64,000 bases of DNA from Colwellia marinimaniae (GCF_002207865.1 NZ_BDQM01000006.1:62001-126000); one strand, 5' to 3'; positions 26,053-35,159 are shown, counted from the stretch's first letter. Numbers and translations: made by a program. The notes: generated by a model from the letters alone, not told the origin.

Positions 26053-27165
26053 TTAAAGGTTATCAATATATAACTTTTTTAACGCTTGGCAGTGAACTTC
26101 GGGTAACGAAACAGACTCAACCCATGTTCTTGCGGCCGTACCATAATCAAATAAATTTGCTGACATTGCTGATGTTAGTTTTTCAATAACATCCGCCTCA
26201 TTATTAACATCGACTAACCACCCAGTTTTTCCATCAATAATAGTTTCAGGTAAACCGCCCACGTTGGTTGCTATTGTTGGGGTGTAATGAACCGCAGCTT
26301 CTAATGGGATCAACCCTAGGGGCTCTTCTATTGAAAACATAGTAATAATATCAACCGCATGATAAAAATCACGGGTGTCATCAACAAAACCAATAAATTT
26401 CACATGTTTTTCTAACTTAAGTTCTGCGACTTTATCTGTGCATAAGTTTATATACGTTTGTTCTATTGAAGGGTCTTTACCTGCAACAATTAATTGCCAA
26501 TCTTTATTAGGTAATTTAGCTAAAAAAACAATTAATTCCAATAGACCTTTAATCGGTGCTATTTGTCCAATAAAAGCAAAAGTGAATAATTTCTCATCGA
26601 TGTTCATTTTTTGTTTCGCTATTATTTTGTAGGCTTTTCGTTCTGCGGCTAACAATGGCGGATGAAAGCTTACCGGATCAATCAAAGTTGTTACTTTTTT
26701 TGCATGCCCTTTAGAGAAAATGGCTTCGTATTCGGCACGAATATGCTTGCTTATACAAATAGCAACGGTAAGGGGCTCTTTTAACCACCATTTACTGCCT
26801 GAATTAATAGGATCTCTAAAATGGCAAACACGCTTAATTTTTAGTAACTGAGCAATGGGTGCTATTACCTGATAGCTCCAGATTTGATTACTGTGAATAA
26901 CATTGATTTTATTTTTTTTTAATATTTTATAAAACTTGAATTGCGTTAATAACCAACGCAACGAGCTTTTAATACTGAAAGGGCTTAGGTCGCAACTATA
27001 ATGGATAATATTATTATCTTTCGCCCATTGTTTCATTGGAGAACTATGTGGTGTAATTAATATAGGGCTAATGTCAACCGTTTGACAATGAGTTAAAATA
27101 AGCTGTAAACAACGTTCAGAACCACTAATAAATGGTGCTACGGCTACATATGCGACATTTATCAC
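26053..27165 (-). CDS. GT4-type glycosyltransferase
   Basis: 370 residues, GT-B fold. N-terminal VAYVAVAPFISGSERCLQLILTHC; middle VIHSNQIWSYQVIAPIAQLLKIKRVCHFRDP; C-terminal FTFAFIGQIAPIKGLLELIVFLAKLP, QLIVAGKDPSIE and FSIEEPLGLIPLEAAVHYTPTIATNVGGLPETI with the E-x7-E motif. Cytoplasmic. It reads left, opposite the main operon, in a segment bounded by transposon debris, and may have been added separately. Donor unknown. Confidence 0.9.
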   Translation of the reverse strand: MINVAYVAVAPFISGSERCLQLILTHCQTVDISPILITPHSSPMKQWAKDNNIIHYSCDLSPFSIKSSLRWLLTQFKFYKILKKNKINVIHSNQIWSYQVIAPIAQLLKIKRVCHFRDPINSGSKWWLKEPLTVAICISKHIRAEYEAIFSKGHAKKVTTLIDPVSFHPPLLAAERKAYKIIAKQKMNIDEKLFTFAFIGQIAPIKGLLELIVFLAKLPNKDWQLIVAGKDPSIEQTYINLCTDKVAELKLEKHVKFIGFVDDTRDFYHAVDIITMFSIEEPLGLIPLEAAVHYTPTIATNVGGLPETIIDGKTGWLVDVNNEADVIEKLTSAMSANLFDYGTAARTWVESVSLPEVHCQALKKLYIDNL

Positions 27166-27414
27166 AAAAAATCCTTTATGTTAAGTATGGTCGTTAACTA
27201 ATATATACTGAGTCACTCAGGAATGCATTCCTGTATTATGGGCTAAGTATAAACGTGCTAATTAGAATGTCACCTATTTTAGCGTTAATAAACAGGAACG
27301 GTATCCCAAGGTATGTGTTTTTTAAAAAATTACCAGTGCAAGCCACGGCAAGATTATTATAAGACGAACTTTCAGATGTGAAGGTAGCTTTATATTTGTA
27401 AAAGGTGGAAGTCG

Positions 27415-27507
27415 CTATGCCTTGCTAAGGTAAAACTTTTTCACGGATAACTCACCTTCTCTTTGGGTTTCAAAAAGTGTAAGCCATTGCTGTGGTGTTC
27501 GTCGCAT
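27415..27507 (-). pseudogene. IS66-type TnpA remnant
   Basis: Behind a good ribosome site (AAGGAG), the minus strand encodes MRRTPQQWLTLFETQRE then GELSVKKFYLSKA and a stop. The start matches the opening of the small IS66-family TnpA protein, but the helix-turn-helix region is partly deleted and no TnpB or TnpC follows. Only 30 residues remain. Confidence 0.5.
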
Positions 27508-27781
27508 GATGATCTCCTTAAATAAGTAAAGTGATCATAGGGGAATGTTATTGGTGAGGGAATATGGCAGTTGGTAAAGTGCTTACTCAGAAGGCAAGGA
27601 TAATTCAGCCTTCGATGTTTTGATAGTGAACGTTGCTGGTTGTTGCTTTTAAGTAACTGTCGTGCACTGTTGAGTAATTGAGGCTTGAATAAAATTAGTG
27701 CTTGCGCTGTTGTGCAGTCATTGTGGTTTTCGCCGGTAAAAGTATGTCATTCTTAGCTTGTGTTACGCACAAAATATTAGA

Positions 27782-28032
27782 CAGATAACCCACTGGTTAT
27801 CTGCTCTTGTACAAGGGTTTTCTAATCATCAAGTGTTCTAAGTTGCTCCAGTATAAATGAGGAGCAACCTTATAATTGAATGTTAACTATTAAGATGTGC
27901 GGTTTAGCGGACGTTTATAGTTAACCTTGTGAAAATTTTTGTAACTCCGTCAGAAGTACTTTTCCACTCTGATGTTGTTGATTATAGAAAATGTGTAATG
28001 ACTTAATCGAAATGAATTAGATAATTACACAT
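27782..28032. repeat. Cluster of four perfect inverted repeats
   Basis: Four stems in 250 bases: 27782-27803 (9-bp arms CAGATAACC/GGTTATCTG, loop 4); 27842-27868 (GTTGCTCC/GGAGCAAC); 27882-27925 (GTTAACTAT/ATAGTTAAC); 27990-28032 (AATGTGTAAT/ATTACACATT). The last lies about 27 bases beyond the stop of the leftward lipoprotein gene, with TTTTCT after it on that strand, and may act as its terminator. The others are unexplained. Confidence 0.55.
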
Positions 28033-28058
28033 TGCTTAGGTGCCACAAAAATAAAATG

Positions 28059-30662
28059 TCACTCAACATTAATCTTATATTTTAAAAATAACGGTGGCCT
28101 AGCGTATGGAGCTATGTTATCACCTTTCTTCAATGCAACATACAAGGTCATACTTTCAGGATCAAAAGCACCGCCCATTAATTCGCCATTTGAACCGATA
28201 GTGCCAAATACTGCATGGCTGTAAGGTCTTACGTCATACGAAAGCATTTCACCATTTTGAACCTTGACTAAATCACTAACTTTCCAAAACCAAACATAGT
28301 TGTATTTATCGGCTGCGATAGGGGGGCAATAGCCTCCGCACACCCGCCCTGTATCCTGCGTTATTTTATAGCCTATCCCCGATTCATGTCCTGCGCTGTG
28401 GCCTAGCGTTACGTAGGTGTTTGTATTGGGTACTATAAACCCGTAAGTAGCCTCCGAAAGCACAGTCCAGAGGTTGTTTTTACCGTCATAAGTATTATTG
28501 AAAACAGGTTGGAGTAAGCTTTCTTCATAAGTGTATACAGAGGTGTCATACAACTTATGCTCTATGTTAAAATCTAAAACAGGGATAGTTGGCACTGCAC
28601 CGCCTGATGTTTTGTTTACTAAGTCTGTTTCAGGGTTAAGTAAAAATGCAGGTGGGCCTATAGATAATCGCCCATTAATTGAACCTCCCGACCAGCCACT
28701 AATGTAACTGCCGTTTAGCTTGTCTTTCCAATGTTCAGGAATAGGAGTCATCCACCCTGCTGTATGAGCCGCGCCCCCTAACTGGAATGGGCCTACTATC
28801 GGAGAAGTTGCCAAGTTAGACGGATCTTGGAAAACTACGGTGGTGTCGGTTTCACTCATGTCACCGTCATACCAATTTATGTAGTTCACTACTAACTTTG
28901 AGTTGATAAGCTGCATCCCTGTAAGCCTGAAGTTCTCATCAATACCTGTAACGTCCCTAGCATTACCGTAGAATGCTTCAAAGCTTTGGAGTACATTACT
29001 ACCAACATTCATTTCGCTAATGACTGTAGTGTTGACTATTTCTGGTATTTCAAATTCAGCTATTCCCTGCTCATAGTCATGACTGACAACAAAGAGAGAT
29101 GTTTTGCTCTCGCTGAGTGCTATAACTGCGGGAGAATAATCTAACTTGGAGTAATTCGAAACACCGTACCTAGCTGCTGACAAGCGAAAGCCACCTTGAT
29201 ATTCAAAATTATCGAGTGTTAATAATGGGAGAATAGTTGATGTAATGCTTATAGTGTCACTGCTACTTTCCCCTTTGTCATCGGTAACAGTTAGATAAAA
29301 CTCAAAATCGTCTTCCGTATTCGGTAAATCAAAGGTGATCAAGCAACTAGAGTTATCACCAAGTGTAATATAACTACCAGAAATTTGTAGCCAAGAGACA
29401 CTCAGTTCAAATCCTTCAGGATCATAACTTTCACTACAATCTAGGGTTACTTCTGTATTAGGTTCTTGTATCTTATCCATACCGGCGTTTGCGATGGGGG
29501 CTTCATTCAGTGGATTTATAATTATGGAAATTGAATCTGTATTTACAGCTCCTAAATTGTCTGTGGCCGTTAATTCAAAAACCAATATTTGAGCTTCTTT
29601 TAACGGTAATGGAGGAGCAAGAAAAGTTGGATTAACTGATAAAGCATAATATAATTCAACACTTGGACCTTCAAGTTGCTTCCAGGAAGTTGATACTATT
29701 TCCCCATCCGTATCACTTACCTCCCCATAAAGTATTACAACGTTTCCTTCATTATCTTCAAAATCTGAGCCAGCACTAACTGAAGGAGGTTCATTAATTG
29801 GGTTTATAGTAATGGAAATTGAATCTGTATTTACCGCGTCTAAATTATCTGTAACCGTTAATTCAAAAACTAATATTTGAGCTCCTTCTTCTAACGATAA
29901 TACAGGCGCAATAAAAGTTGTATTAACTGAGGAAGCATCATCTAGTTCTACACTCATACCTTCAAGTTGCTTCCAATAAGTTGATAATACTTCCCCATCC
30001 GTATCACTTACCTCGCCAGAAAGAGTTACAGTGCTTTCCTCATTCACTTCAAAATCAGAACCTACACTCACTAAAGGAGGTTCATTCACGGGGTTCTCGG
30101 GATTAACGGTGATGTTAACAGTTGACGAACTTTTAGCGCCTAAATTGTCAGTGACAGATAATTTAAAGGCTAAAACTTTCGTTTCTTGCGTAATAGGGGC
30201 AACAAACTCAGCTTTAAGAGATGTATCATTAGTAATAGTGACATTCGGACCTTCTAACTGAGACCAAGATGTTGAAACAACAGTTCCATCAATATCACTA
30301 GCTTCTCCGTAAAGGAAAATATTATCTTTTTCATTGTAAACAGCATCTACTCCCGCACTAACCATGGGAGGAGCATTAACATCTGTTACAGGTATTACAG
30401 GTACAGGTATTACAGGTACAGGTATTACAGGTACAGGTATTACAGGTACAGGTGTTACAGGTACAGGTATTACAGGTACAGGTATTACAGGTACAGGTAT
30501 TACAGGTACAGGTATTACAGGTACAGGTGTTACAGGTACAGGTGTTACAGGTACAGGTGTTACATCATCACTTTCACTTTCGGAGGCTCCACAGCCAAGT
30601 AAAATGAAACAAAGAAAGCTAGATAAACAATAAGAAATATTAACGTTTAAGCCTTTATACAT
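28059..30662 (-). CDS. Large lipoprotein with Pro-rich repeat stalk and PKD/cadherin-like domains
   Basis: 867 residues. A lipoprotein signal ends at LLGCGASES (Cys24). Residues about 34-92 are a low-complexity VTPVP/VIPVP repeat encoded by a 15-bp tandem repeat. Then come four PKD/REJ-like beta domains of about 95 residues (for example VNEESTVTLSGEVSDTDGEV, FELTVTDNLDAVNTDSISI); domains two and three are nearly alike. Residues about 490-867 form a domain I do not recognise (FRLSAARYGVSNYSKLDYSPAVIALSESKTSLFVVSHD), perhaps propeller-like. Likely outer-membrane or surface anchored; adhesion or polymer binding is inference from the architecture. It has no PEP-CTERM tail. Confidence 0.8.
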   Translation of the reverse strand: MYKGLNVNISYCLSSFLCFILLGCGASESESDDVTPVPVTPVPVTPVPVIPVPVIPVPVIPVPVIPVPVTPVPVIPVPVIPVPVIPVPVIPVTDVNAPPMVSAGVDAVYNEKDNIFLYGEASDIDGTVVSTSWSQLEGPNVTITNDTSLKAEFVAPITQETKVLAFKLSVTDNLGAKSSSTVNITVNPENPVNEPPLVSVGSDFEVNEESTVTLSGEVSDTDGEVLSTYWKQLEGMSVELDDASSVNTTFIAPVLSLEEGAQILVFELTVTDNLDAVNTDSISITINPINEPPSVSAGSDFEDNEGNVVILYGEVSDTDGEIVSTSWKQLEGPSVELYYALSVNPTFLAPPLPLKEAQILVFELTATDNLGAVNTDSISIIINPLNEAPIANAGMDKIQEPNTEVTLDCSESYDPEGFELSVSWLQISGSYITLGDNSSCLITFDLPNTEDDFEFYLTVTDDKGESSSDTISITSTILPLLTLDNFEYQGGFRLSAARYGVSNYSKLDYSPAVIALSESKTSLFVVSHDYEQGIAEFEIPEIVNTTVISEMNVGSNVLQSFEAFYGNARDVTGIDENFRLTGMQLINSKLVVNYINWYDGDMSETDTTVVFQDPSNLATSPIVGPFQLGGAAHTAGWMTPIPEHWKDKLNGSYISGWSGGSINGRLSIGPPAFLLNPETDLVNKTSGGAVPTIPVLDFNIEHKLYDTSVYTYEESLLQPVFNNTYDGKNNLWTVLSEATYGFIVPNTNTYVTLGHSAGHESGIGYKITQDTGRVCGGYCPPIAADKYNYVWFWKVSDLVKVQNGEMLSYDVRPYSHAVFGTIGSNGELMGGAFDPESMTLYVALKKGDNIAPYARPPLFLKYKINVE
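30385..30565. repeat. 15-bp tandem repeat (about 11.5 copies) in the lipoprotein gene
   Basis: The plus-strand unit is GGTATTACAGGTACA, with some copies GGTGTTACAGGTACA (Ile/Thr alternation on the coding strand). Eleven full units run from 30391, followed by a partial one. Units are multiples of three, so copy-number change alters stalk length without a frameshift. Confidence 0.9.
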
Positions 30663-30906
30663 AATAAAAAGTCCTTTTATTAATTTATTTTCAATACATC
30701 ATGATATGAGCAGTTCATCCGATAAACTAAGCGCTCATTCAAATTTGATTCAGTATGCATTATATACGCTAATAAATATAAATCGAGACTAATGAGTGGA
30801 TAATATATTTCAATAACACGAAAAATTATCCTGCTTTTTTAATGAAAAACAATATATCATTTATTACAAATATATAGTTCATAAGAAAAATTAGGTAATA
30901 AAAACC

Positions 30907-32115
30907 GTGAATATTCTTTTTCTCGCTCAACGCGTTCCTTTTCCGCCAAATAAAGGCGAAAAAATCCGTACCTTTAACCAATTAAAACACCTTGCGGAAC
31001 AGAAACATAAAATAAGTATTTGTGCTCCTTTAGAGCAACATGAAGATGTTAATTATTTTAAAGAGTTAGCGGATAAATATTGTGAGAATATCACGAACCA
31101 TGCATTAACGGTAAAACCTCTTAGATTACTTAAAGGGCTATTAAAAGGACAAGCATTAAGCGTCGCCAACTTTTATGTTAACGAGTTACAAAATAAATTT
31201 GATTGTTTATTACAACAAGAATGTTTTGATGTTGTTATTTGTACCAGCTCTGCCATGGCAGAATATATCTACCAAAGTAAGTCTATTCAAAAATTGGAAA
31301 AGAAACCACTCTTGTTAATGGACTTTATGGATTTAGATTCTGATAAATGGCGTCAATATGCACAAACATCAAGTTGGCCAATGAAATGGATTTATCAACG
31401 AGAGGCTAGAATTTTAGCAAAATATGAACAGCAAATAACCCATGACTTTGATACTTGTTTTTTCATCGCAGATGCAGAAGTTGACTTATTCAACTCTCGC
31501 TGCAGCAACGTTGGAAAAGTACTAACAATGGGTAACGGTATGGATACTACTGCCTTTGTTCCAGCAAAGACCCCCCCTGAAAATGAAGACCCTGTATTTT
31601 TGTTCACCGGCGTCATGGATTATAAACCTAATATCGATGCTGTGGTTTGGTTTATTGAAACGGTTTGGCCAAGTATTTTGTCTAAATATAAAAAAGCGCG
31701 GTTTATTATTGCCGGAATGAATCCATCTTCGGCGGTTAATGAATTAACAAATATTACCGGTATTGAAGTTACCGGTTTTGTTGATGATATATTGCCTTAT
31801 TATCATCAGTCAGATTATTTTGTTGCTCCGTTTAGGTTAGCTCGTGGTGTGCAAAATAAAGTGTTACAAGCGTTTGCGTGCGGCTTACCGGTAATTTCAA
31901 CGTCTATGGGTGCTGAAGGTATAGATTGTGTTCAAGATGAACATATACTAATTGCTAATAATAAAGTTGAGTTTTTAAGCGCTGTGGAAAAATTAGAAAA
32001 CGATCAAGTGTTTCGTGCCACAATTAAAAAAAATGCATTATCGTTAATTCATCAACATTACTCTTGGCAAGGTAAGTTACAAGTTTTAGATGATGTGTTG
32101 AATGGTCGGTTGTAG
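30907..32115 (+). CDS. XrtA/PEP-CTERM-system glycosyltransferase (TIGR03087-like)
   Basis: 402 residues, GTG start. NILFLAQRVPFPPNKGEKIRTFNQLKHLAEQ is the hallmark start of the exosortase-associated 'sugar transferase 1' group. LLLMDFMDLDSDKWRQYAQ lies mid-protein, and DPVFLFTGVMDYKPNIDAVVWFIETVWP plus FRLARGVQNKVLQAFACGLPVISTSMGAEGI form the donor-binding GT4 domain. It is likely cytoplasmic. Its presence shows that the 30.9-39.4 kb part still belongs to the XrtA locus despite intervening debris. Donor sugar unknown. Confidence 0.9.
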   Translation: MNILFLAQRVPFPPNKGEKIRTFNQLKHLAEQKHKISICAPLEQHEDVNYFKELADKYCENITNHALTVKPLRLLKGLLKGQALSVANFYVNELQNKFDCLLQQECFDVVICTSSAMAEYIYQSKSIQKLEKKPLLLMDFMDLDSDKWRQYAQTSSWPMKWIYQREARILAKYEQQITHDFDTCFFIADAEVDLFNSRCSNVGKVLTMGNGMDTTAFVPAKTPPENEDPVFLFTGVMDYKPNIDAVVWFIETVWPSILSKYKKARFIIAGMNPSSAVNELTNITGIEVTGFVDDILPYYHQSDYFVAPFRLARGVQNKVLQAFACGLPVISTSMGAEGIDCVQDEHILIANNKVEFLSAVEKLENDQVFRATIKKNALSLIHQHYSWQGKLQVLDDVLNGRL

Positions 32116-32143
32116 GTTAGAATTTATGCTAACAAATTACATT

Positions 32144-32167
32144 TGTCGCACTAAAGTACGACCTACA
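32144..32167. repeat. REP-like hairpin
   Basis: TGTCGCACTAAAGTACGACC followed by TACA forms an imperfect stem (GTCG-x-AC / GT-x-CGAC, loop TAAA). This resembles the REP sequences 'GTAGGTCG...AGT.CGACA' scattered between genes in gammaproteobacteria. It lies in the 98-base gap between two plus-strand genes. Confidence 0.45.
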
Positions 32168-32213
32168 TTCAGATTAATTGACCATGAATTTATAGATTAA
32201 GGCGCAAGTTATT

Positions 32214-32798
32214 TTGAGAATATTAATTAAGAAAATTCTATTTACTATTGCTGCTGTTGCTATGTCTCCAATAACATTGCTTTACTTTATTTTTAATATG
32301 GTTTTGAAAGGTGATGCCTTGTTATCAGGTTTTAGTCAATTCTTATGCCTTATTCCGGGCAAACTTGGTGTGTACCTTAGAGCTGGGTTTTATCGATTTA
32401 CACTTACTACATGTGCCCCCGATGCTGTAATATCTTTTCTCGTTTTATTTTCTCAGCGCGATACTCAAATTGAATCTGGTGTTTATATTGGTCCTCAATG
32501 TAATATTGGTAAATGTAAAATTGGCCAAGATACCCTGCTTGGTAGTGGTGTACATATTATGAGTGGCAAAGGACAGCATAATTTTTCAGATTTATCAAAA
32601 CCTATTAAAGATCAAGGCGGCTCATTCGAAAAAATAACAATAGGCAGTGGCTCTTGGCTTGGTAATGGTTCACTCATTATGGCTAATGTGGGTAATCATT
32701 GTGTGGTAGCTGCAGGTGCTGTTGTTATTAATGATGTAGAAGATTATTCTATTGTCGCAGGTAATCCTGCCAAGGTTATTAAGAAGCTAGATGAATAA
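32214..32798 (+). CDS. Hexapeptide-repeat acyltransferase (left-handed beta-helix)
   Basis: 194 residues, TTG start (TTGAGAATATT); no better ATG precedes the hydrophobic segment. The N-terminus has a membrane-associated hydrophobic region (LFTIAAVAMSPITLLYFIFNMVL). From about residue 85 the [LIV]-G-x4 repeats appear: GVYIGPQCNIGKCKIGQDTLLGSGVHIMSGK, ITIGSGSWLGNGSLIMANVGNHCVVAAGAVV, ending in the family tail SIVAGNPAKVIKK. O-acetyltransferases of this type use acetyl-CoA. Likely acetylates a sugar of the polymer. Confidence 0.85.
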   Translation: MRILIKKILFTIAAVAMSPITLLYFIFNMVLKGDALLSGFSQFLCLIPGKLGVYLRAGFYRFTLTTCAPDAVISFLVLFSQRDTQIESGVYIGPQCNIGKCKIGQDTLLGSGVHIMSGKGQHNFSDLSKPIKDQGGSFEKITIGSGSWLGNGSLIMANVGNHCVVAAGAVVINDVEDYSIVAGNPAKVIKKLDE

Positions 32799-32887
32799 AT
32801 GCATATTATTTTCTTATTTTTAATCTGTTTTCTTTGCATTTAGGCAACATTTTTATAAAAACCCCCTTGAACATTGAAAGGAAAAGC

Positions 32888-33634
32888 ATGGCAACAAGTA
32901 ACATTGTAGTTTTAACAACAGGGCTAAGTGGTAGCTCGGTAGTTACAGGGTTTATTGCACAAAAAGATTATTGGCTAGGTGATAAAACAATTTTTAAGTC
33001 AAATGCCTCTGGACATTATGAAACATATGAAAATGAGAAATTAGTTGAATTGAATAATGAATTGCTTGCTACGTTGGGTGTAGAGCTTAATGAATCATCA
33101 TGGTATGACATAAATTTATTTGAGCGTATTCGAAAAAGCAACAACGAAGTAGACACTAAAAAATTTGTTGAATTTATTAATTATTGCCAACAACATGGCA
33201 GGTGGATATGGAAAGACCCTAGGCTATGGATAACCATGGGCTTTTGGGGGGAGTTACTCCAATGTTGTGATATTAAATATATTGTTGTTTCACGGCAGCC
33301 CATTTCTTTATGGGTTTCTTTGATAAACAAAAGACAAATTGTGAGTTACTCAAAACTTAAAGTATCTGAAAGAGATTCACACGATAGAATAATTCGCTAT
33401 TTGAGTGATTGTGATTTTCCTAGCATAACTATGAATTATGATAAATTAGTTGAACAGCCAAAAACTGAGATTCACAGACTAAATAATTTTCTAAATTCTA
33501 ATTATACGTTAAAGATGTTTCGTGATTTATATAAAGGTAAAATAGGGGGTAAAACCTTTAGTAAGAAAAACTTTATTAAGGCAATTTTAATTTATATAAA
33601 AAACTATAACTTTAATTCCTGGAAAAGTCGGTAG
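32888..33634 (+). CDS. Sulfotransferase-like protein
   Basis: 248 residues from the ATG at 32888, preferred over an upstream TTG because GAAAGGAAAAGC precedes it. NIVVLTTGLSGSSVVTGFI is a 5'-PSB P-loop for the PAPS donor, WIWKDPRLWITMGFW is the conserved KDPR-type motif, and YIVVSRQPISLWVSLINK matches the 3'-phosphate binding region (Arg and Ser). No membrane helix. This is the only apparently intact sulfotransferase in the window, alongside two broken ones. A role in sulfating the polymer is inferred. Confidence 0.75.
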   Translation: MATSNIVVLTTGLSGSSVVTGFIAQKDYWLGDKTIFKSNASGHYETYENEKLVELNNELLATLGVELNESSWYDINLFERIRKSNNEVDTKKFVEFINYCQQHGRWIWKDPRLWITMGFWGELLQCCDIKYIVVSRQPISLWVSLINKRQIVSYSKLKVSERDSHDRIIRYLSDCDFPSITMNYDKLVEQPKTEIHRLNNFLNSNYTLKMFRDLYKGKIGGKTFSKKNFIKAILIYIKNYNFNSWKSR

Positions 33635-33744
33635 TTATCTCAGGGCTGGATTTTAACGTTTTACCTTAACTCATTGAAACCCAGACGTTTACGAAATATT
33701 AACTAAATTTTGTAGAAAGACATTAAAAACAGTAGGGTTTGGTT

Positions 33745-34716
33745 CTATTTAACATTTGAACTTGAGAAGGACTTGAATAAACCTGCTAATGTGCCAATGA
33801 CTCTTGCTGGAAAGTAAGTAACATAGAATTGAAGTACTCGCCAAAAACTGATTTCTTTTCGAACCAATTTATATAACCTTAGGCTATATAGTGCGAACGG
33901 CAACAGAAAGGAAAATAGAGCTAGAAGTGCAAGTTCCATATTGCTGATAAATATTGCACCTAAAAAAATAATCAATAGGATAGGCAGAGAAATAGGAATA
34001 ATGAAACTCGGGATTTCTCTTAAAGGAATATCACGCCCACTAATTGATTGTAAGTTTGACTGACCCCGCCAAATTTCTTTTTTGTACATTTCTTTATATT
34101 TCTTATCTTCACCTAAATGTACATAAGTTGCTGCAGATGTGTAATAAAGGTTACCAAGTTGATTTACTTGGTCGGTGAAATAATAATCTTCACAAGTTAT
34201 TAGGTGCTCAGGAAACCCGTTGACCTTTTCAAATATTTTCCGAGATAAAAATAAATTTCTCCCAGGCAAAAAACTAACGTTGCAGTCTAAATCTGCATTA
34301 CTCAATGCTGTTCTTATTTTTTCTAAGGCAGGGGCATTTTTGCTATTAGCTTGTGCGGCACTAGCTAATACACAGTTATTTTGCTCATCAATTGTTGATA
34401 ACATGGCGTTTAACCAATTGGAGGATAGTTCTACGTCAGCATCTAAAAAAGCAAGGTACTCACCCGTAGATTTGGCGGCACCAACATTTCTTAATGCCGA
34501 AATTGTCAAGCTATCTTCCTGAAAGGATATGATTACGTTACTGTGTTGTTCAGCAAGTTTTGATAACTCAATTAGGGACTTATTCTGACTTACTACGATA
34601 ATATCATAAGTCGCTTGTTCGTCACTTTGATTGAGAATTGAGGTAACTGTCTGTATAAGCAACTCTTCTCGCCCTTTGTGGGGGATAATAAAAGAGACGT
34701 GTTTATTCTTAGTCAA
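33745..34716 (-). CDS. GT2-type glycosyltransferase with C-terminal membrane helices
   Basis: 323 residues. VSFIIPHKGREELLIQTVTSILNQS opens the GT-A domain; ISALRNVGAAKSTGEYLAFLDADVELS holds the DAD metal-binding triad, and FPEHLITCEDYYFTDQVNQLG the acidic motif. Two hydrophobic helices (about 250-290) and a basic tail suggest membrane attachment. Its first 47 codons plus 68 bases upstream are duplicated at 36217-36423. It reads left, away from the neighbouring rightward GT gene. Confidence 0.9.
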   Translation of the reverse strand: MTKNKHVSFIIPHKGREELLIQTVTSILNQSDEQATYDIIVVSQNKSLIELSKLAEQHSNVIISFQEDSLTISALRNVGAAKSTGEYLAFLDADVELSSNWLNAMLSTIDEQNNCVLASAAQANSKNAPALEKIRTALSNADLDCNVSFLPGRNLFLSRKIFEKVNGFPEHLITCEDYYFTDQVNQLGNLYYTSAATYVHLGEDKKYKEMYKKEIWRGQSNLQSISGRDIPLREIPSFIIPISLPILLIIFLGAIFISNMELALLALFSFLLPFALYSLRLYKLVRKEISFWRVLQFYVTYFPARVIGTLAGLFKSFSSSNVK

Positions 34717-34862
34717 TTTAGTGTCCTAGTATAGTGTGCGATGTTAAATTTGTAACTGTCAGATAGAATAACCTATTATTTCACCTCATTATTACAATTC
34801 CAACCGTATTGTCGAGTAGTTATTATCAACAACTAAAATTAGAGGGAAGTTAACTGTGTTTT

Positions 34863-35110
34863 TCAAGATAGTTGTCGTCTAAATTGTTAAGCCGCTTCTT
34901 TATGTTGTTCTGGATTTAACTCCACAACTCCTATTGGCTGCCAGTGTCGTTCTTCTTTCGACCATCGCTCAGGATGTTCATTTCTTTTTGTCTGTTATAA
35001 CACTTTTAAACCTAGGTGTTGAATTGTTTTTGCCAACTATACAGGGTTGAAAGATTAATACCTTTTTGCTCTGCAAACTTTATAACTGACTTGAATACCT
35101 TTGATAATCT
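34863..35110 (-). pseudogene. IS3-like transposase remnants (OrfB C-terminus joined to an OrfA-like piece)
   Basis: Minus strand 34996-34887 encodes QTKRNEHPERWSKEERHW then QPIGVVELNPEQHKEAA and a stop, a typical C-terminal end of IS3-group OrfB integrases (RHPERWS..W.PI..V.LNPE). Just upstream, 35110-35011 encodes VFKSVIKFAEQKGINLSTLYSWQKQF, an OrfA-like helix-turn-helix, then a stop. The terminal sequence at 34863 (TCAAGATAGTTGTCGTC) matches the IS end at 23432. The element has lost its interior. Confidence 0.6.
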
Positions 35111-35159
35111 ACTAACGTTAATTTACCGCTCCTGTTTATTTATAAAATTAATTGAGGCG

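Larger units (their letters stand above)
27166..28058. other. 893-base non-coding region: IS66-like remnant and a series of hairpins
   Basis: No intact gene. It contains a 30-codon IS66-type TnpA remnant (27415-27507, minus) and four perfect inverted repeats between 27782 and 28032, described separately. The remainder (27510-27780) shows no frame or motif I can name. Confidence 0.6.

Noticed and set aside
25983..26189. Plus-strand frame of 68 codons
   Set aside because: Most of it is antisense to the GT4 gene at 26053-27165, with no family resemblance.
30385..30565. Possible CRISPR array
   Set aside because: Repeats are contiguous 15-bp units without spacers and encode a Pro-rich stalk; no cas genes are nearby.
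30364..30633. Plus-strand frame of 89 codons (VTGITGTG-type repeats) across the lipoprotein repeat
   Set aside because: It is open only because the 15-bp repeat has no stop in that frame; it lacks a ribosome site and lies opposite a well-supported lipoprotein gene.
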